Below are positions 38,968-48,008 of a stretch of 64,000 nucleotides of DNA, one piece after another. Origin of the DNA: Nitrospira sp. (GTDB lineage Bacteria; Nitrospirota; Nitrospiria; Nitrospirales; Nitrospiraceae); the NCBI GenBank assembly GCA_024998565.1, contig JACOEM010000008.1, forward strand, positions 124,001 to 188,000, in the 5' to 3' direction. The notes beneath the pieces are model-generated. The model made no database searches and had not been told where the DNA came from. It was given only the letters and a program-made list of their open reading frames with translations. Numbering within the stretch: the first letter of the stretch is position 1; every line of letters starts with the position of its first letter. A program made the translations under genes and the position numbers.

Positions 38968-41673
38968 ATGTTGACCCAAGTCCTGAACATCATTTTCGGA
39001 AGCAAAAACGACCGCGAGATCAAAGCGTTGCGCCCGATCGTCGAGCGTATCAACGGACTCGAATCCAGCCTCACGCCCTTGTCCGACCAGGCATTGGCCG
39101 AGAAGACGCAAGAGTTCAAGAAGCGTCTCGAAGACGGAGAAACGCTGGAAGATATTCTGCCCGAAGCGTTCGCCGTGTGCCGGGAGATGTCCCGCCGCCG
39201 CTTGAATATGCGGCATTTCGACGTGCAGCTCATCGGCGGCATGATTCTGAATAAAGGCCGGATCGCCGAAATGAAGACCGGTGAGGGGAAAACTCTGGTC
39301 GCTACCCTCCCGCTCTATCTCAATGCGCTGGAAGGCAAAGGCGCCCACCTGGTCACCGTCAACGATTACCTGGCCAAACGCGACGCCCAATGGATGGCAC
39401 AGCTCTATCACGCGCTCGGCCTCTCCGTCGGCATCATCCAGCACGATGCGTCCTTTTTGTATGATCCGACCTATGAAGCGTCGGACAAGCGCCTGCAGCA
39501 CCTGCGGCCCTGCACCAGGCATGAGGCCTATCGCGCCGAGATCACTTACGGCACCAACAACGAATACGGGTTCGATTACCTGCGCGACAACCTGATCGTC
39601 AGCGATTTGAGCCAATGCGTCCAGCGGCCGCTGAACTTCGCCATCGTGGACGAAGTGGACAGCATTCTGATCGACGAAGCGCGCACGCCATTGATCATCT
39701 CCGGTCCCACCGATCAAACGACCGATCTGTACTATCGCATCAATTCGATCATCCCGCAGCTCAAGGCGGAGCACGACTATACGATCGAAGAGAAGACTAA
39801 AACCGCCTCGCTCACGGAAGAGGGCAACGTCCGTGTGGAGAAACTGCTGGGCGTGGACAATCTCTACGACCTGCAGCACATGGACCTGGTCCACCACGTC
39901 GTCAAGGCGCTCCAGGCCTATTCGCTCTATAAGCGCGATGTCGATTATGTGGTCAAGGACGGCGAAGTCATCATTGTCGATGAGTTTACCGGCCGGTTGA
40001 TGCCGGGCCGCCGGTGGAGCGACGGGTTACACCAGGCCGTGGAAGCCAAAGAAGGCGTCAAGATCGCCAACGAGAACCAAACCCTGGCCTCCGTCACGTT
40101 CCAGAACTACTTCCGCATGTACAAGAAGCTGGCCGGCATGACGGGTACGGCCGATACGGAAGCCGGAGAGTTCGCCAAGATCTACAATCTGGATGTCAAC
40201 GTCGTGCCGACCAACCGGTCCATGGTCCGCAAGGATTACGCCGACGTCGTCTTCCGCACGGAAAAAGAAAAGTTCACGGCGATCGTCGAGGAAATCAAGG
40301 ACTGCAACCAGCGTGGGCAGCCGGTCCTGGTCGGCACCGTCTCCATTGAAAAATCCGAGCGGCTATCGGGCTACCTGAGTCGAAACGGCGTGAAGCACAA
40401 TGTCCTGAACGCCAAATTCCACGAGAAAGAAGCGGAGATCATCGCGCAAGCGGGACGCAAGGGCGCCGTCACCATCGCCACCAACATGGCGGGCCGCGGC
40501 ACCGACATTCTCCTGGGCGGCAACGCCGACTTCCTGTTCAAACGCATCCTGTACCAGGACGAAAACCTGACGGACGAGCGCAAACAGGAAATTTACAGCG
40601 AAATCAAGGCCGATTGCGAAAAGGACAAGCAGGAAGTGGTCGTCGCCGGCGGCCTGCACATCCTCGGCACCGAGCGGCACGAAAGCCGCCGCATCGACAA
40701 CCAGCTTCGCGGCCGGGCCGGCCGTCAGGGCGATCCCGGCTCCTCGCGCTTCTATCTGTCGCTCGAAGACGATCTGATGCGCATTTTCGCCTCCGAGCGC
40801 GTGTCCCAGCTGATGCTCAAGCTCGGCATGGAAGAAGGCGTGCCGATCGAACACGGAATGGTCACCAGAGCGATCGCCAACGCGCAGAAAAAAGTCGAGG
40901 CGCATAACTTCGAAATCCGCAAACAGCTCCTCGAATACGACGACGTGATGAACAAGCAGCGGGAAGTGATCTATCAGCACCGCCATGCCGTGCTGGCCGG
41001 TGAACACATCCAGCAGGACATTCACGACATGATGCGGGACATCGTGAACAACTTCGTGGAGACCTACTGCCCGGCCGATCAATACCAGGAAGAATGGGAC
41101 TTCAACGGCCTCGGGGAGGCCCTGCAGGGCCAGTTCGCTCTCGACATCACACAAGGCAAGGGCAGCGTCGCCGATCATTTCAAAGACGTCGGCCGGGATG
41201 CGCTGATCGAGGACATTCAGAACCAGGTCCGGAAAGCCTACGACCACAAAGAACAGGAACTCGGCTCCGAGCTGATGCGGTATCTTGAAAAGATGCTGCT
41301 GCTCCAGGTGATCGACCACCACTGGAAAGATCACTTGCTGGGGATGGACCATCTACGGGACGGCATCGGCCTGCGCGGGTATGGGCAGAAGGACCCGCTG
41401 ATCGAGTACAAGCGCGAAGGATTCGACATGTTCTCGTCCATGATGGACCGGATCAAGTCGGATGTGCTTGAGCGGATGTTCCGCGTCCAGGCCGTGCGGG
41501 GCGAGCAACCGCCCCCTCCCGCACCCGAGCCGACCCCGCCGCCGCGCATGGTGCTCAATCGCAGCGACGAACCAGTCACGCAAACGGTCCAGAGCCAGGC
41601 GGACAAGACCGGTCGCAACGATCCCTGCCCCTGCGGGAGCGGGAAAAAATTCAAGAAGTGCCACGGGGCGTAG
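38968..41673 (+). CDS. secA: Preprotein translocase ATPase SecA
   Basis: A 901-residue protein of typical SecA length. NBD1 with Walker A ([12 protein letters not shown], about 103-114), preprotein crosslinking region, DEVD in [19 protein letters not shown]2 with [14 protein letters not shown] and [25 protein letters not shown], and helical scaffold and wing regions. The C-terminus has a short Pro-rich linker and the zinc-binding motif [14 protein letters not shown] used for SecB or ribosome contact. It drives post-translational export through SecYEG. It is the first rightward gene after the island and probably has its own promoter in the 255-base gap; the AAAGG nine bases before the ATG is a moderate ribosome site. 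Confidence 0.98.
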   Translation: MLTQVLNIIFGSKNDREIKALRPIVERINGLESSLTPLSDQALAEKTQEFKKRLEDGETLEDILPEAFAVCREMSRRRLNMRHFDVQLIGGMILNKGRIAEMKTGEGKTLVATLPLYLNALEGKGAHLVTVNDYLAKRDAQWMAQLYHALGLSVGIIQHDASFLYDPTYEASDKRLQHLRPCTRHEAYRAEITYGTNNEYGFDYLRDNLIVSDLSQCVQRPLNFAIVDEVDSILIDEARTPLIISGPTDQTTDLYYRINSIIPQLKAEHDYTIEEKTKTASLTEEGNVRVEKLLGVDNLYDLQHMDLVHHVVKALQAYSLYKRDVDYVVKDGEVIIVDEFTGRLMPGRRWSDGLHQAVEAKEGVKIANENQTLASVTFQNYFRMYKKLAGMTGTADTEAGEFAKIYNLDVNVVPTNRSMVRKDYADVVFRTEKEKFTAIVEEIKDCNQRGQPVLVGTVSIEKSERLSGYLSRNGVKHNVLNAKFHEKEAEIIAQAGRKGAVTIATNMAGRGTDILLGGNADFLFKRILYQDENLTDERKQEIYSEIKADCEKDKQEVVVAGGLHILGTERHESRRIDNQLRGRAGRQGDPGSSRFYLSLEDDLMRIFASERVSQLMLKLGMEEGVPIEHGMVTRAIANAQKKVEAHNFEIRKQLLEYDDVMNKQREVIYQHRHAVLAGEHIQQDIHDMMRDIVNNFVETYCPADQYQEEWDFNGLGEALQGQFALDITQGKGSVADHFKDVGRDALIEDIQNQVRKAYDHKEQELGSELMRYLEKMLLLQVIDHHWKDHLLGMDHLRDGIGLRGYGQKDPLIEYKREGFDMFSSMMDRIKSDVLERMFRVQAVRGEQPPPPAPEPTPPPRMVLNRSDEPVTQTVQSQADKTGRNDPCPCGSGKKFKKCHGA

Positions 41674-41764
41674 CAGGGGACAGACCATCTCCTTCCACTC
41701 ACGGCATATCGAGCAAACACTCCGCCGAACATCGAGATTCTCCTGCCGGATCGGGTCTTTTCGC

Positions 41765-41794
41765 CTTGACTTGCCGTTGAGGCAGCGGCTAATC
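41765..41794 (+). promoter_or_regulatory. Candidate sigma-70 promoter for midA-nuo
   Basis: TTGACT at 41765-41770 and TAATCT at 41789-41794 with an 18-base spacer, in the gap between secA and midA. The first base of the midA start codon is 56 bases beyond the -10 box. Confidence 0.5.
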
Positions 41795-41850
41795 TAACCC
41801 CCTCTTTTCCCTAGAGAATCCGGTAGAAGTGCTGTTTCCAGCGATGGCGC

Positions 41851-43065
41851 GTGAAACGGGAGGCGACTACCGACAAGGGTGGTGTCACTTTGAGCACTGG
41901 GCATCCACAACTCCTGGCGGAAATCAGGGCTGAAATCGCAGCCACTGGTCCGATTCCGTTCGCCCGCTTCATGGACCTCGCCCTGTATCATCCGCAGTAC
42001 GGCTACTATGTTCGGCCCGTCGACGATCCCGCCAAGGAACGCATCGGATGGTCGGGCGATTTTTATACGAGTGCCGACGTGCATCCGATCCTCGGCCAGG
42101 CATTAGCCAGACAGGCGCAACAGCTCGATGCTCTGCTCGGGCATCCGGACCCCTTCACCGTGGTGGAGATGGGAGCGGGCAAGGGACTGTTGGCGCGGGA
42201 TTTCCTGGCCGCTTGCCGGAACGCGCCCGAGAACCTCGGCGAACGTCTTCGGTACATCCTGATCGAGCGCAGCGCCGCGATGCGCACCCAGCAGCAACAC
42301 AATCTGGCTCCCTGGGTGGGACAGGCCGGGCGCGTGGCCTGGCTCGACCGTCTGGACGATCTGCCGCCGAACAGCGTCACCGGACTCTTTTTTTCGAATG
42401 AGCTCGTCGATGCCTTTCCTGTTCATCGCCTCGTGGTGGTGGACGGCCGGCCGCAGGAAATCTATGTCGACTCGCGCGACGATCGATTCAGCGAAGTCTA
42501 CCGCCCCCTCTCCAATGCACTTGCCGCCTACCTGCGAGAGGGCGGGATCAGCTTACCGGACGGCTATCGGGCGGAAATCAATCTCGACGCAGTCCACTGG
42601 ATGACGCAGGTGGCGCAGGTGATGGCGCGCGGCGCCGTGCTGACGATCGACTACGGCCACACCGCCGAAGACCTCTATGGCCCGGACCGCAAGAACGGCA
42701 CGTTCCTCTGCTACTACCACCAGACCACCTCCGAGGATGCGTACGACCGGGTGGGAGAGCAGGACATGACCGCCCACGTGGACTTCACCGCCCTGGCGCA
42801 AACGGGACAACAGGCCGGATTGGACGTCACCGGATTTACGAACCAGATGAGTTTCTTGATCGGTTTGGGCGCCGAACAATTGCTGGAATCGCTCCAGCCG
42901 GAATCGCCTGAGTTTTACGCGGCGATACACCTGCTGCGACCGGACGGCATGGGTCGCACATTCAAAGTGCTGATACAGCACAAGGGCATGGCCAAGCCCG
43001 AATTGGACGGACTGAAATTCCAGCCGTTCTTCGGATCGATTTTGACGGCGCGCTCGGCTGCATGA
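41851..43065 (+). CDS. midA: MidA/NDUFAF7-family SAM-dependent methyltransferase (complex I assembly)
   Basis: A 404-residue COG1565 protein. It has the diagnostic N-terminal motif GPIPFARFMDLALYHPQYGYY, GDFYTSADVHPILGQALARQ, a SAM-binding VVEMGAGKGLLARD, LIERSAAMR, NELVDAFPVH, GAVLTIDYGHTAEDLYG, and the C-terminal MTAHVDFTALAQTGQ and GMGRTFKVL. Human NDUFAF7 in this family symmetrically dimethylates an Arg of NDUFS2, the NuoD homologue, during complex I assembly. The gene is immediately before nuoA in the same direction, so here the methyltransferase is inferred to modify NuoCD. GTG at 41851 is used; a TTG 39 bases downstream with GGTGG upstream is an alternative start. Confidence 0.93.
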   Translation: MKREATTDKGGVTLSTGHPQLLAEIRAEIAATGPIPFARFMDLALYHPQYGYYVRPVDDPAKERIGWSGDFYTSADVHPILGQALARQAQQLDALLGHPDPFTVVEMGAGKGLLARDFLAACRNAPENLGERLRYILIERSAAMRTQQQHNLAPWVGQAGRVAWLDRLDDLPPNSVTGLFFSNELVDAFPVHRLVVVDGRPQEIYVDSRDDRFSEVYRPLSNALAAYLREGGISLPDGYRAEINLDAVHWMTQVAQVMARGAVLTIDYGHTAEDLYGPDRKNGTFLCYYHQTTSEDAYDRVGEQDMTAHVDFTALAQTGQQAGLDVTGFTNQMSFLIGLGAEQLLESLQPESPEFYAAIHLLRPDGMGRTFKVLIQHKGMAKPELDGLKFQPFFGSILTARSAA

Positions 43066-43099
43066 CAGGAACAGGGATGGGCATGATCGTGGCAACCGT

Positions 43100-43130
43100 C
43101 GTTTTACGTTTCGCCTTTCACGACTCACGG
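43100..43130. repeat. TTTCACG-type short repeats before nuoA
   Basis: GTTTTACG, TTTCGCC, TTTCACG and ACTCACG units in a row, ending eight bases before the nuoA start. Right-arm type only. Confidence 0.55.
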
Positions 43131-43137
43131 ATGAACC

Positions 43138-43509
43138 ATGGGTAGCGAAGCCGCACCGCTGAACTACATCCCGATCCTGATTTTTATCGTGATCGCGTTT
43201 GCGTTCGGCGCCGTCCAGATTCTCCTGGGACGCATCGTTCGTCCGAGCCGTCCCTATCGCGCCAAACTCGCGCCGTACGAGAGCGGCAGCCCCTTGTTCT
43301 CCGACGCCCGTGTGCAGTTCCCGATCCGGTATTACATCATTGCGATGCTGTTCGTGATCTTCGATATCGAAATCGTCTTCATGTTTCCCTGGGCCGTGGC
43401 GTTCAAGAAGTTGGGGCTGGTGGGGCTCGTCGAAATGGTCGTGTTTATCGCCATTCTGATCGTCGGGTTCTGGTACGCCTGGAAAAAGGGAGCGCTCGAA
43501 TGGGACTAA
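43138..43509 (+). CDS. nuoA: NADH-quinone oxidoreductase subunit A
   Basis: A 123-residue membrane subunit with three helices: a first one (YIPILIFIVIAFAFGAVQILL), then the conserved loop PSRPYRAKLAPYESGSPLFSDARVQFPIRYY, which lines the quinone entry, a second one (YIIAMLFVIFDIEIVFMFPW) with acidic residues DIE used in proton coupling, and a third one (LVEMVVFIAILIVGFWYAW) ending in a basic-acidic tail. Size and motif order are standard. First gene of nuoA-N; 72 bases after midA. Part of the P-module near subunits H and J. Confidence 0.97.
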   Translation: MGSEAAPLNYIPILIFIVIAFAFGAVQILLGRIVRPSRPYRAKLAPYESGSPLFSDARVQFPIRYYIIAMLFVIFDIEIVFMFPWAVAFKKLGLVGLVEMVVFIAILIVGFWYAWKKGALEWD

Positions 43510-43513
43510 CGGC

Positions 43514-43597
43514 CGTAAAACGAGAGAAGTTAAACGTGCATAGTGCGGACAATGCTCTGCCGTCCTTCCTTTCACGTTTCACCTTTTACGTTTCGCA
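43514..43597. repeat. Inverted short-repeat array between nuoA and nuoB
   Basis: Left arm CGTAAAACGAGAGAAG and TTAAACGTG, right arm TTTCACGTTTCACCTTTTACG; the arms can pair. It ends nine bases before the nuoB ATG. Confidence 0.55.
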
Positions 43598-43606
43598 AGG
43601 TCATAT

Positions 43607-44086
43607 ATGAGCTTTTTAGAGCGGCAACTGGATGCAAATATTCTGACGACGAATCTGGACGCCTTCGTCGGATGGGCGCGGAAATCGTCGTTATGGCCGA
43701 TGACGTTCGGGCTGGCCTGTTGCGCCATCGAAATGATCGCCAGCGTGTCGTCGCGCTACGACATCGATCGCTTCGGCGCCGGCGTGTTCCGTGCGTCGCC
43801 GCGCCAGTCCGACTTGATGATCGTAGCCGGCACGGTGTCGCGCAAGATGGCCCCGGTCATCCGCCGCATCTACGATCAGATGGCCGAACCCCGGTATGTG
43901 ATTTCCATGGGCTCCTGCGCGACCTCCGGCAATCACTACAATAGTTACGCCGTCGTGCAGGGGGTAGACCAGATCGTACCGGTCGATGTGTATATCGCCG
44001 GCTGTCCGCCGCGTCCTGAAGCGCTGCTGGACGGGTTGTTGAAATTGCAGGAAAAGATTCAGCGCGAAAAGATCTTCGTCAAGTAA
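43607..44086 (+). CDS. nuoB: NADH-quinone oxidoreductase subunit B
   Basis: A 159-residue hydrophilic subunit that holds the [4Fe-4S] cluster N2 at the quinone site. The ligands are visible: the tandem Cys in [24 protein letters not shown] and [17 protein letters not shown]. The N-terminus [22 protein letters not shown] is typical. Forms the Q-module with NuoCD and NuoI. Same strand, 97 bases after nuoA with the short-repeat array between; nuoCD follows within a few tens of bases. No abnormal residues. Confidence 0.98.
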   Translation: MSFLERQLDANILTTNLDAFVGWARKSSLWPMTFGLACCAIEMIASVSSRYDIDRFGAGVFRASPRQSDLMIVAGTVSRKMAPVIRRIYDQMAEPRYVISMGSCATSGNHYNSYAVVQGVDQIVPVDVYIAGCPPRPEALLDGLLKLQEKIQREKIFVK

Positions 44087-44116
44087 ATCGACACCGAACC
44101 GTACGTGCCGAGGCAC

Positions 44117-45868
44117 ATGCAACCGCTGCTTGAACGACTCATGACCACCTTTCCCGACGCCGTCCGCGGCGTGGAGGTGGATACCGCCCGAAACGAGATC
44201 ACGGCCCGCGTGGCCGCCGCTCGAATCGTCGATGTCGCGCGGTGGCTGCACGACACGCCGGAGGCGTCCTTCGACCATATCACCGACATCTGTTCGGTGG
44301 ACTACCCCAACGACCCGGAACGGTTTGAGGTGGTCTATCAGCTCCTCTCACTGGCTCATCGCCGGCGCATCCGCTTAAAGGCGCGCGTCACCGAAGACGC
44401 GCCGCAGATCGCCTCGGTGACCGGCATCTGGAAGGGCGCCGAGTTCATGGAGCGTGAGGTCTACGACCTGATGGGCATCACCTTCGTCGGCCATCCCGAT
44501 CTTCGGCGCATTCTTCTGCCGGAGGATTACGAAGAGGGCCATCCCCTGCGGAAGGATTTCCCGGCTGAAGGACGCGGCTGGCGCAGCTCGTTCCCGTTCA
44601 TTCCTCGCCTGGACGAAGCTCCTGAAGAACAAACAGAAGGGGAAGTTCCGGAACGGGAGAAGCAGGCCTACCTCGTCGCCGAACACCAGGGCGGCACACG
44701 TCGCCGTGAAGAATTGCTGCTGAACATGGGCCCGCAACACCCCAGTACCCACGGCGTGCTCAGAGTGGTGCTGGAACTGGACGGTGAACGGATCGTGAAG
44801 GCCACGCCGGACCTCGGTTATTTACATCGCGGCGTCGAAAAGCTGGCGGAAGGCCTCCACTACATGCAGGTCATCCCGCATACCGACCGGCTCGATTATG
44901 TCTGCGCGATGACGAACAACTATGCCTACGTCCGCGCCGTGGAGAAGCTGCTCGACATCACCGTGCCGGAACGGGCGGAATACGTCCGCACCATCGTCGC
45001 CGAGATGCAGCGCATCATCGGCCACCTCTTCTGGCTCGGCACCCAGGCCCTCGACATCGGCGCCATGACCGTCTTCTTCTGGACGTTTCGCGAACGCGAA
45101 GTGCTCTTGGACATGTTCGAAAAGCTCTGCGGCGCGCGGCTCACGTTGAATTACTATCGCATCGGCGGGGTAGACAGCGATTTTACCCCGGATCTCGTGG
45201 TCCGACTGAAAGCGTTCCTGCAGACCTTTCCCGAGAAGGTCAATGAATACAACCAACTGCTCATGTCCAACCGGATCTGGGTCGGGCGGACCAAAGACAT
45301 CGCCGTGATTTCCGCGGAAGATGCGATCAATTTCGGGCTCACCGGGCCGACGCTCCGAGGATCGGGCGTCGACTACGATGTGCGCAAATACGAGCCCTAC
45401 GGTGTGTACGACAAGGTGGAATGGGAAGTGCCGGTCGGCAAACGCGGCGACACCTACGATCGCTACTGGGTACGCATGGAGGAAATGCGGCAGAGCGCGC
45501 GGATCATCGCCCAATGCCTCGACCAGATGCCGGAGGGACCGATCATGGCGGACGTGCCGCATGTGATTCCCCCGCCCAAGGCGAAGGTCATGCGCGACAT
45601 GGAGAGCCTGATTCACCACTTTATTATTTTCACGCAGGGGTTCAAGCCGCCCAAAGGCGAAACCTATTGCGGCACCGAAGCGCCCAAAGGAGAGCTCGGG
45701 TTCTTTCTCGTCAGCGACGGAAGCCCGCGGCCTTACCGGTTGAAGATTCGCGCCCCCTCGTTCATTCACATGGGCGCATTCGACCACATGGCCCGCGGCT
45801 ACCTGATCTCGGACATCATCACCATCTTCGGAACCTACGACATCGTGATGGGAGAATGTGATAGATGA
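44117..45868 (+). CDS. nuoCD: NADH-quinone oxidoreductase subunit C/D (fused)
   Basis: A 583-residue fusion: NuoC region (residues ~1-150, ASFDHITDICSVDYPNDPERFEVVYQL, EREVYDLMGITFVGHPDLRRILLPEDYEEGHPLRKDFP), a charged linker (~165-195, PEEQTEGEVPEREKQAY), then NuoD (LLLNMGPQHPSTHGVLRVVLELDGE and the quinone-site TPDLGYLHRGVEKLAEG, and GIGGVDSDFTPD-like regions). The C-terminus FGTYDIVMGECDR is the normal NuoD end. The fused form is known in Escherichia coli and others. The fused protein would be the target for the MidA methyltransferase encoded upstream. ATG at 44117 is preferred; a GTG 12 bases earlier is possible. Confidence 0.97.
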   Translation: MQPLLERLMTTFPDAVRGVEVDTARNEITARVAAARIVDVARWLHDTPEASFDHITDICSVDYPNDPERFEVVYQLLSLAHRRRIRLKARVTEDAPQIASVTGIWKGAEFMEREVYDLMGITFVGHPDLRRILLPEDYEEGHPLRKDFPAEGRGWRSSFPFIPRLDEAPEEQTEGEVPEREKQAYLVAEHQGGTRRREELLLNMGPQHPSTHGVLRVVLELDGERIVKATPDLGYLHRGVEKLAEGLHYMQVIPHTDRLDYVCAMTNNYAYVRAVEKLLDITVPERAEYVRTIVAEMQRIIGHLFWLGTQALDIGAMTVFFWTFREREVLLDMFEKLCGARLTLNYYRIGGVDSDFTPDLVVRLKAFLQTFPEKVNEYNQLLMSNRIWVGRTKDIAVISAEDAINFGLTGPTLRGSGVDYDVRKYEPYGVYDKVEWEVPVGKRGDTYDRYWVRMEEMRQSARIIAQCLDQMPEGPIMADVPHVIPPPKAKVMRDMESLIHHFIIFTQGFKPPKGETYCGTEAPKGELGFFLVSDGSPRPYRLKIRAPSFIHMGAFDHMARGYLISDIITIFGTYDIVMGECDR

Positions 45869-45949
45869 GAGTCGCAAACCAGATGTTCGCTGTGCTCGCG
45901 CAACGCGCGCCTCAGAAGGCCTCGTTGGACGCGCGCACGTTGGAACACC

Positions 45950-46516
45950 ATGGCTCGCTCCTTGGGTAGAAAAGATATGTTGAAGGATAAATACAAAAAC
46001 GAAATAGACGACATCCTGGCTCGTTATCCGGTGAAACGGTCGGCATTGCTGCCTCTGCTGTACATGGCGCAGCGGGAACAGGGCTACGTCACCGAGGCGG
46101 CGATGCAGGAAATCGCCGGGATCTTGAGGCTGACTCCACCGCAGGTGTACGAGACGGCCACGTTTTATACGATGCTGAATCTGAAGCCGGTGGGGAAATT
46201 CCACCTGCAGGTCTGCAAGTCGCTCATGTGCGCGCTGGTCGGCTCGGATACGGTCATCGGCTGGATCAGCGCAAAACTCGGCATCAAGCCGGGCGAAACG
46301 ACCCCGGACAAACTCTTCACCTTGAGTATCGTGGAATGTCTGGCGGCATGCGGAACCGGCCCGATGATGCAGGTGAACGACGACTATTACGAGCGGCTGA
46401 CGGAAGAGAAGCTGGATCGCATTCTGGCCGACTTGCGGCAGACCGGCACCTGTTCGCTGAAGACCGGCCCCTTCATGTGGCCGGAACCGGCGAATACCGT
46501 GAAACGTGAGGCGTAA
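45950..46516 (+). CDS. nuoE: NADH-quinone oxidoreductase subunit E
   Basis: A 188-residue N-module subunit with the [2Fe-2S] site N1a. Motifs: PLLYMAQREQGYVTEAAMQEIA, VYETATFYTMLNLKPVGK, then CKSLMC (C-x4-C) and ECLAAC (C-x3-C). The start at 45950 has GGAA four bases before the ATG; an ATG nine codons further is an alternative. The last residues (TVKREA and stop) are encoded by a short-repeat array that continues into the gap, so the natural C-terminus may have been extended by the repeat. Next gene nuoF is 73 bases downstream. Confidence 0.95.
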   Translation: MARSLGRKDMLKDKYKNEIDDILARYPVKRSALLPLLYMAQREQGYVTEAAMQEIAGILRLTPPQVYETATFYTMLNLKPVGKFHLQVCKSLMCALVGSDTVIGWISAKLGIKPGETTPDKLFTLSIVECLAACGTGPMMQVNDDYYERLTEEKLDRILADLRQTGTCSLKTGPFMWPEPANTVKREA

Positions 46517-46580
46517 AACGTGAGACGACGCAACACTATACCGGGCCTCAACCTTTCACCTTTCACTTTTTTCGTTTCCC
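46498..46580. repeat. Inverted short-repeat array overlapping the nuoE stop
   Basis: Left arm GTGAAACGTGAGGCGTAAAA overlaps the nuoE end and stop, and the right arm TTTCACCTTTCACTTTTTTCG lies nine bases before nuoF. The repeat thus encodes the C-terminal tail of NuoE. Confidence 0.6.
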
Positions 46581-46589
46581 GCTGAAGCT

Positions 46590-47897
46590 ATGTCGAAGTA
46601 CGAACCCATTCTGCTGAAGAACATGCTGCAACCCGGCTATGCGGGTTCGCTGGCGGAGTATGAACGCGCCGGCGGTTACCAGGCCATCCGGAAGGTGCTG
46701 GGCAAGATCACCCCTGCGGAAGTAACCGCGGTGGTGATGAAGTCCGGCTTGCGCGGGCGCGGCGGCGCCGGTTTCCCGACCGGAGTCAAATGGGGATTCC
46801 TGCCCAAGGACTACCAGGGCCCGCGTTACCTCTGCTGCAACGCCGATGAAAGCGAACCGGGCACCTTTAAAGATCGGCAGCTCATCGAACGTGACCCGCA
46901 CCAATTGCTCGAAGGCATGTTGCTCGCCTGCTACGCCATCGGCGCGGCCAGCTCCTACATCTATATTCGCGGGGAATTCGTCCTGGGGGCCAAGATTCTC
47001 GAACAGGCCATCAACGAGGCGCGCGCCGCCGGATATGTCGGCAAGAATATTTTCGGCTCGAACACCACGATCGACATCTGGGTGCATCGGGGAGCCGGCG
47101 CGTATATTTGCGGTGAAGAAACGGCGCTCCTGGAATCGCTCGAAGGCAAGCGCGGCCTTCCGCGCGTCAAGCCGCCGTTCCCCGCCACGCACGGGCTCTA
47201 CAACAAACCGACCGTCGTGAACAATGTGGAAACCCTGGCTAATCTACCGCACATTCTGAATCGCGGCGCCGAATGGTTTGCCTCGATCGGATCACCCCCG
47301 AAGAGCACCGGCACCAGAGTCTTCTGCGTCAGCGGGCATGTCGCGAGGCCCGGCAATTACGAAGTGCCCATGGGCATCACCTTTCGCGAACTGATCTACG
47401 AACAGGCCGGCGGGATGCGGTCGGACAAGAAATTGAAGGCCTTCATTCCCGGAGGCGCCTCCGCGCCCTTTCTGACGCCCGATCACCTCGACGTGAAGCT
47501 GGATTTCGAATCCGTCGCATTGGCCGGGTCCATGCTGGGGTCGGGCGGTGTGACGGTCATGGAAGAAGGCACCGACATGGTGTGGGCTGCCCTGCGGCTG
47601 ATGGAGTTTTTCTATCACGAGTCCTGCGGCAAGTGCAGTCCCTGCCGCGAAGGCAGCTCCTGGCTCGTGCAGATCATGCGCCGGATCGTCAACAAGCGGG
47701 GCCAGATGTCGGACCTTGAAACCCTGACCGACCTGTGTAAAAACATTGCCGGTCGAACGGTCTGCGCCTTCGGCGATGCCGAGGTGTCGCCGATCCTGAG
47801 CACGCTCAAACATTGGCGGCATGAGTATGTCGCCATGATCCACGCGGCCGAGGCGGCAAACTTAATACGGCCGGAACCGGCGGGAGCCAAACATTGA
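46590..47897 (+). CDS. nuoF: NADH-quinone oxidoreductase subunit F
   Basis: A 435-residue N-module subunit carrying FMN, the NADH site and cluster N3. Motifs: KSGLRGRGGAGFPTGVKWGF (FMN/NADH loop), YLCCNADESEPGTFKDRQLI, AGAYICGEETALLESLEGKRGLPR, and the [4Fe-4S] SCGKCSPCREGSSW with the fourth Cys in GRTVCAFGDAE. The N-terminus MSKYEPILLKNM is standard. Electron entry point for NADH, or exit in reverse electron flow when NADH is made from quinol as in nitrifiers. Length and order are normal. Confidence 0.98.
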   Translation: MSKYEPILLKNMLQPGYAGSLAEYERAGGYQAIRKVLGKITPAEVTAVVMKSGLRGRGGAGFPTGVKWGFLPKDYQGPRYLCCNADESEPGTFKDRQLIERDPHQLLEGMLLACYAIGAASSYIYIRGEFVLGAKILEQAINEARAAGYVGKNIFGSNTTIDIWVHRGAGAYICGEETALLESLEGKRGLPRVKPPFPATHGLYNKPTVVNNVETLANLPHILNRGAEWFASIGSPPKSTGTRVFCVSGHVARPGNYEVPMGITFRELIYEQAGGMRSDKKLKAFIPGGASAPFLTPDHLDVKLDFESVALAGSMLGSGGVTVMEEGTDMVWAALRLMEFFYHESCGKCSPCREGSSWLVQIMRRIVNKRGQMSDLETLTDLCKNIAGRTVCAFGDAEVSPILSTLKHWRHEYVAMIHAAEAANLIRPEPAGAKH

Positions 47898-47965
47898 CGT
47901 ATCTCGCGAAGCGTCTCTCGTCGTTCGAGAATATTGACAACGAGGCGGGCGACGGCTTCCCACCG

Positions 47966-47996
47966 TTCACGGCGTTTCACGTTTCACGTTTCACGA
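47966..47996. repeat. TTTCACG short repeats before nuoG
   Basis: Three TTTCACG units (GCGTTTCACGTTTCACGTTT) ending at the first candidate start of nuoG; right-arm type. Confidence 0.55.
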
Positions 47997-48008
47997 ATGA
48001 CGGCCAGT

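Noticed and set aside
47934-48008. NuoG extension with RRFTFHVSR
   Set aside because: Encoded by the TTTCACG repeat array, not by conserved NuoG sequence.
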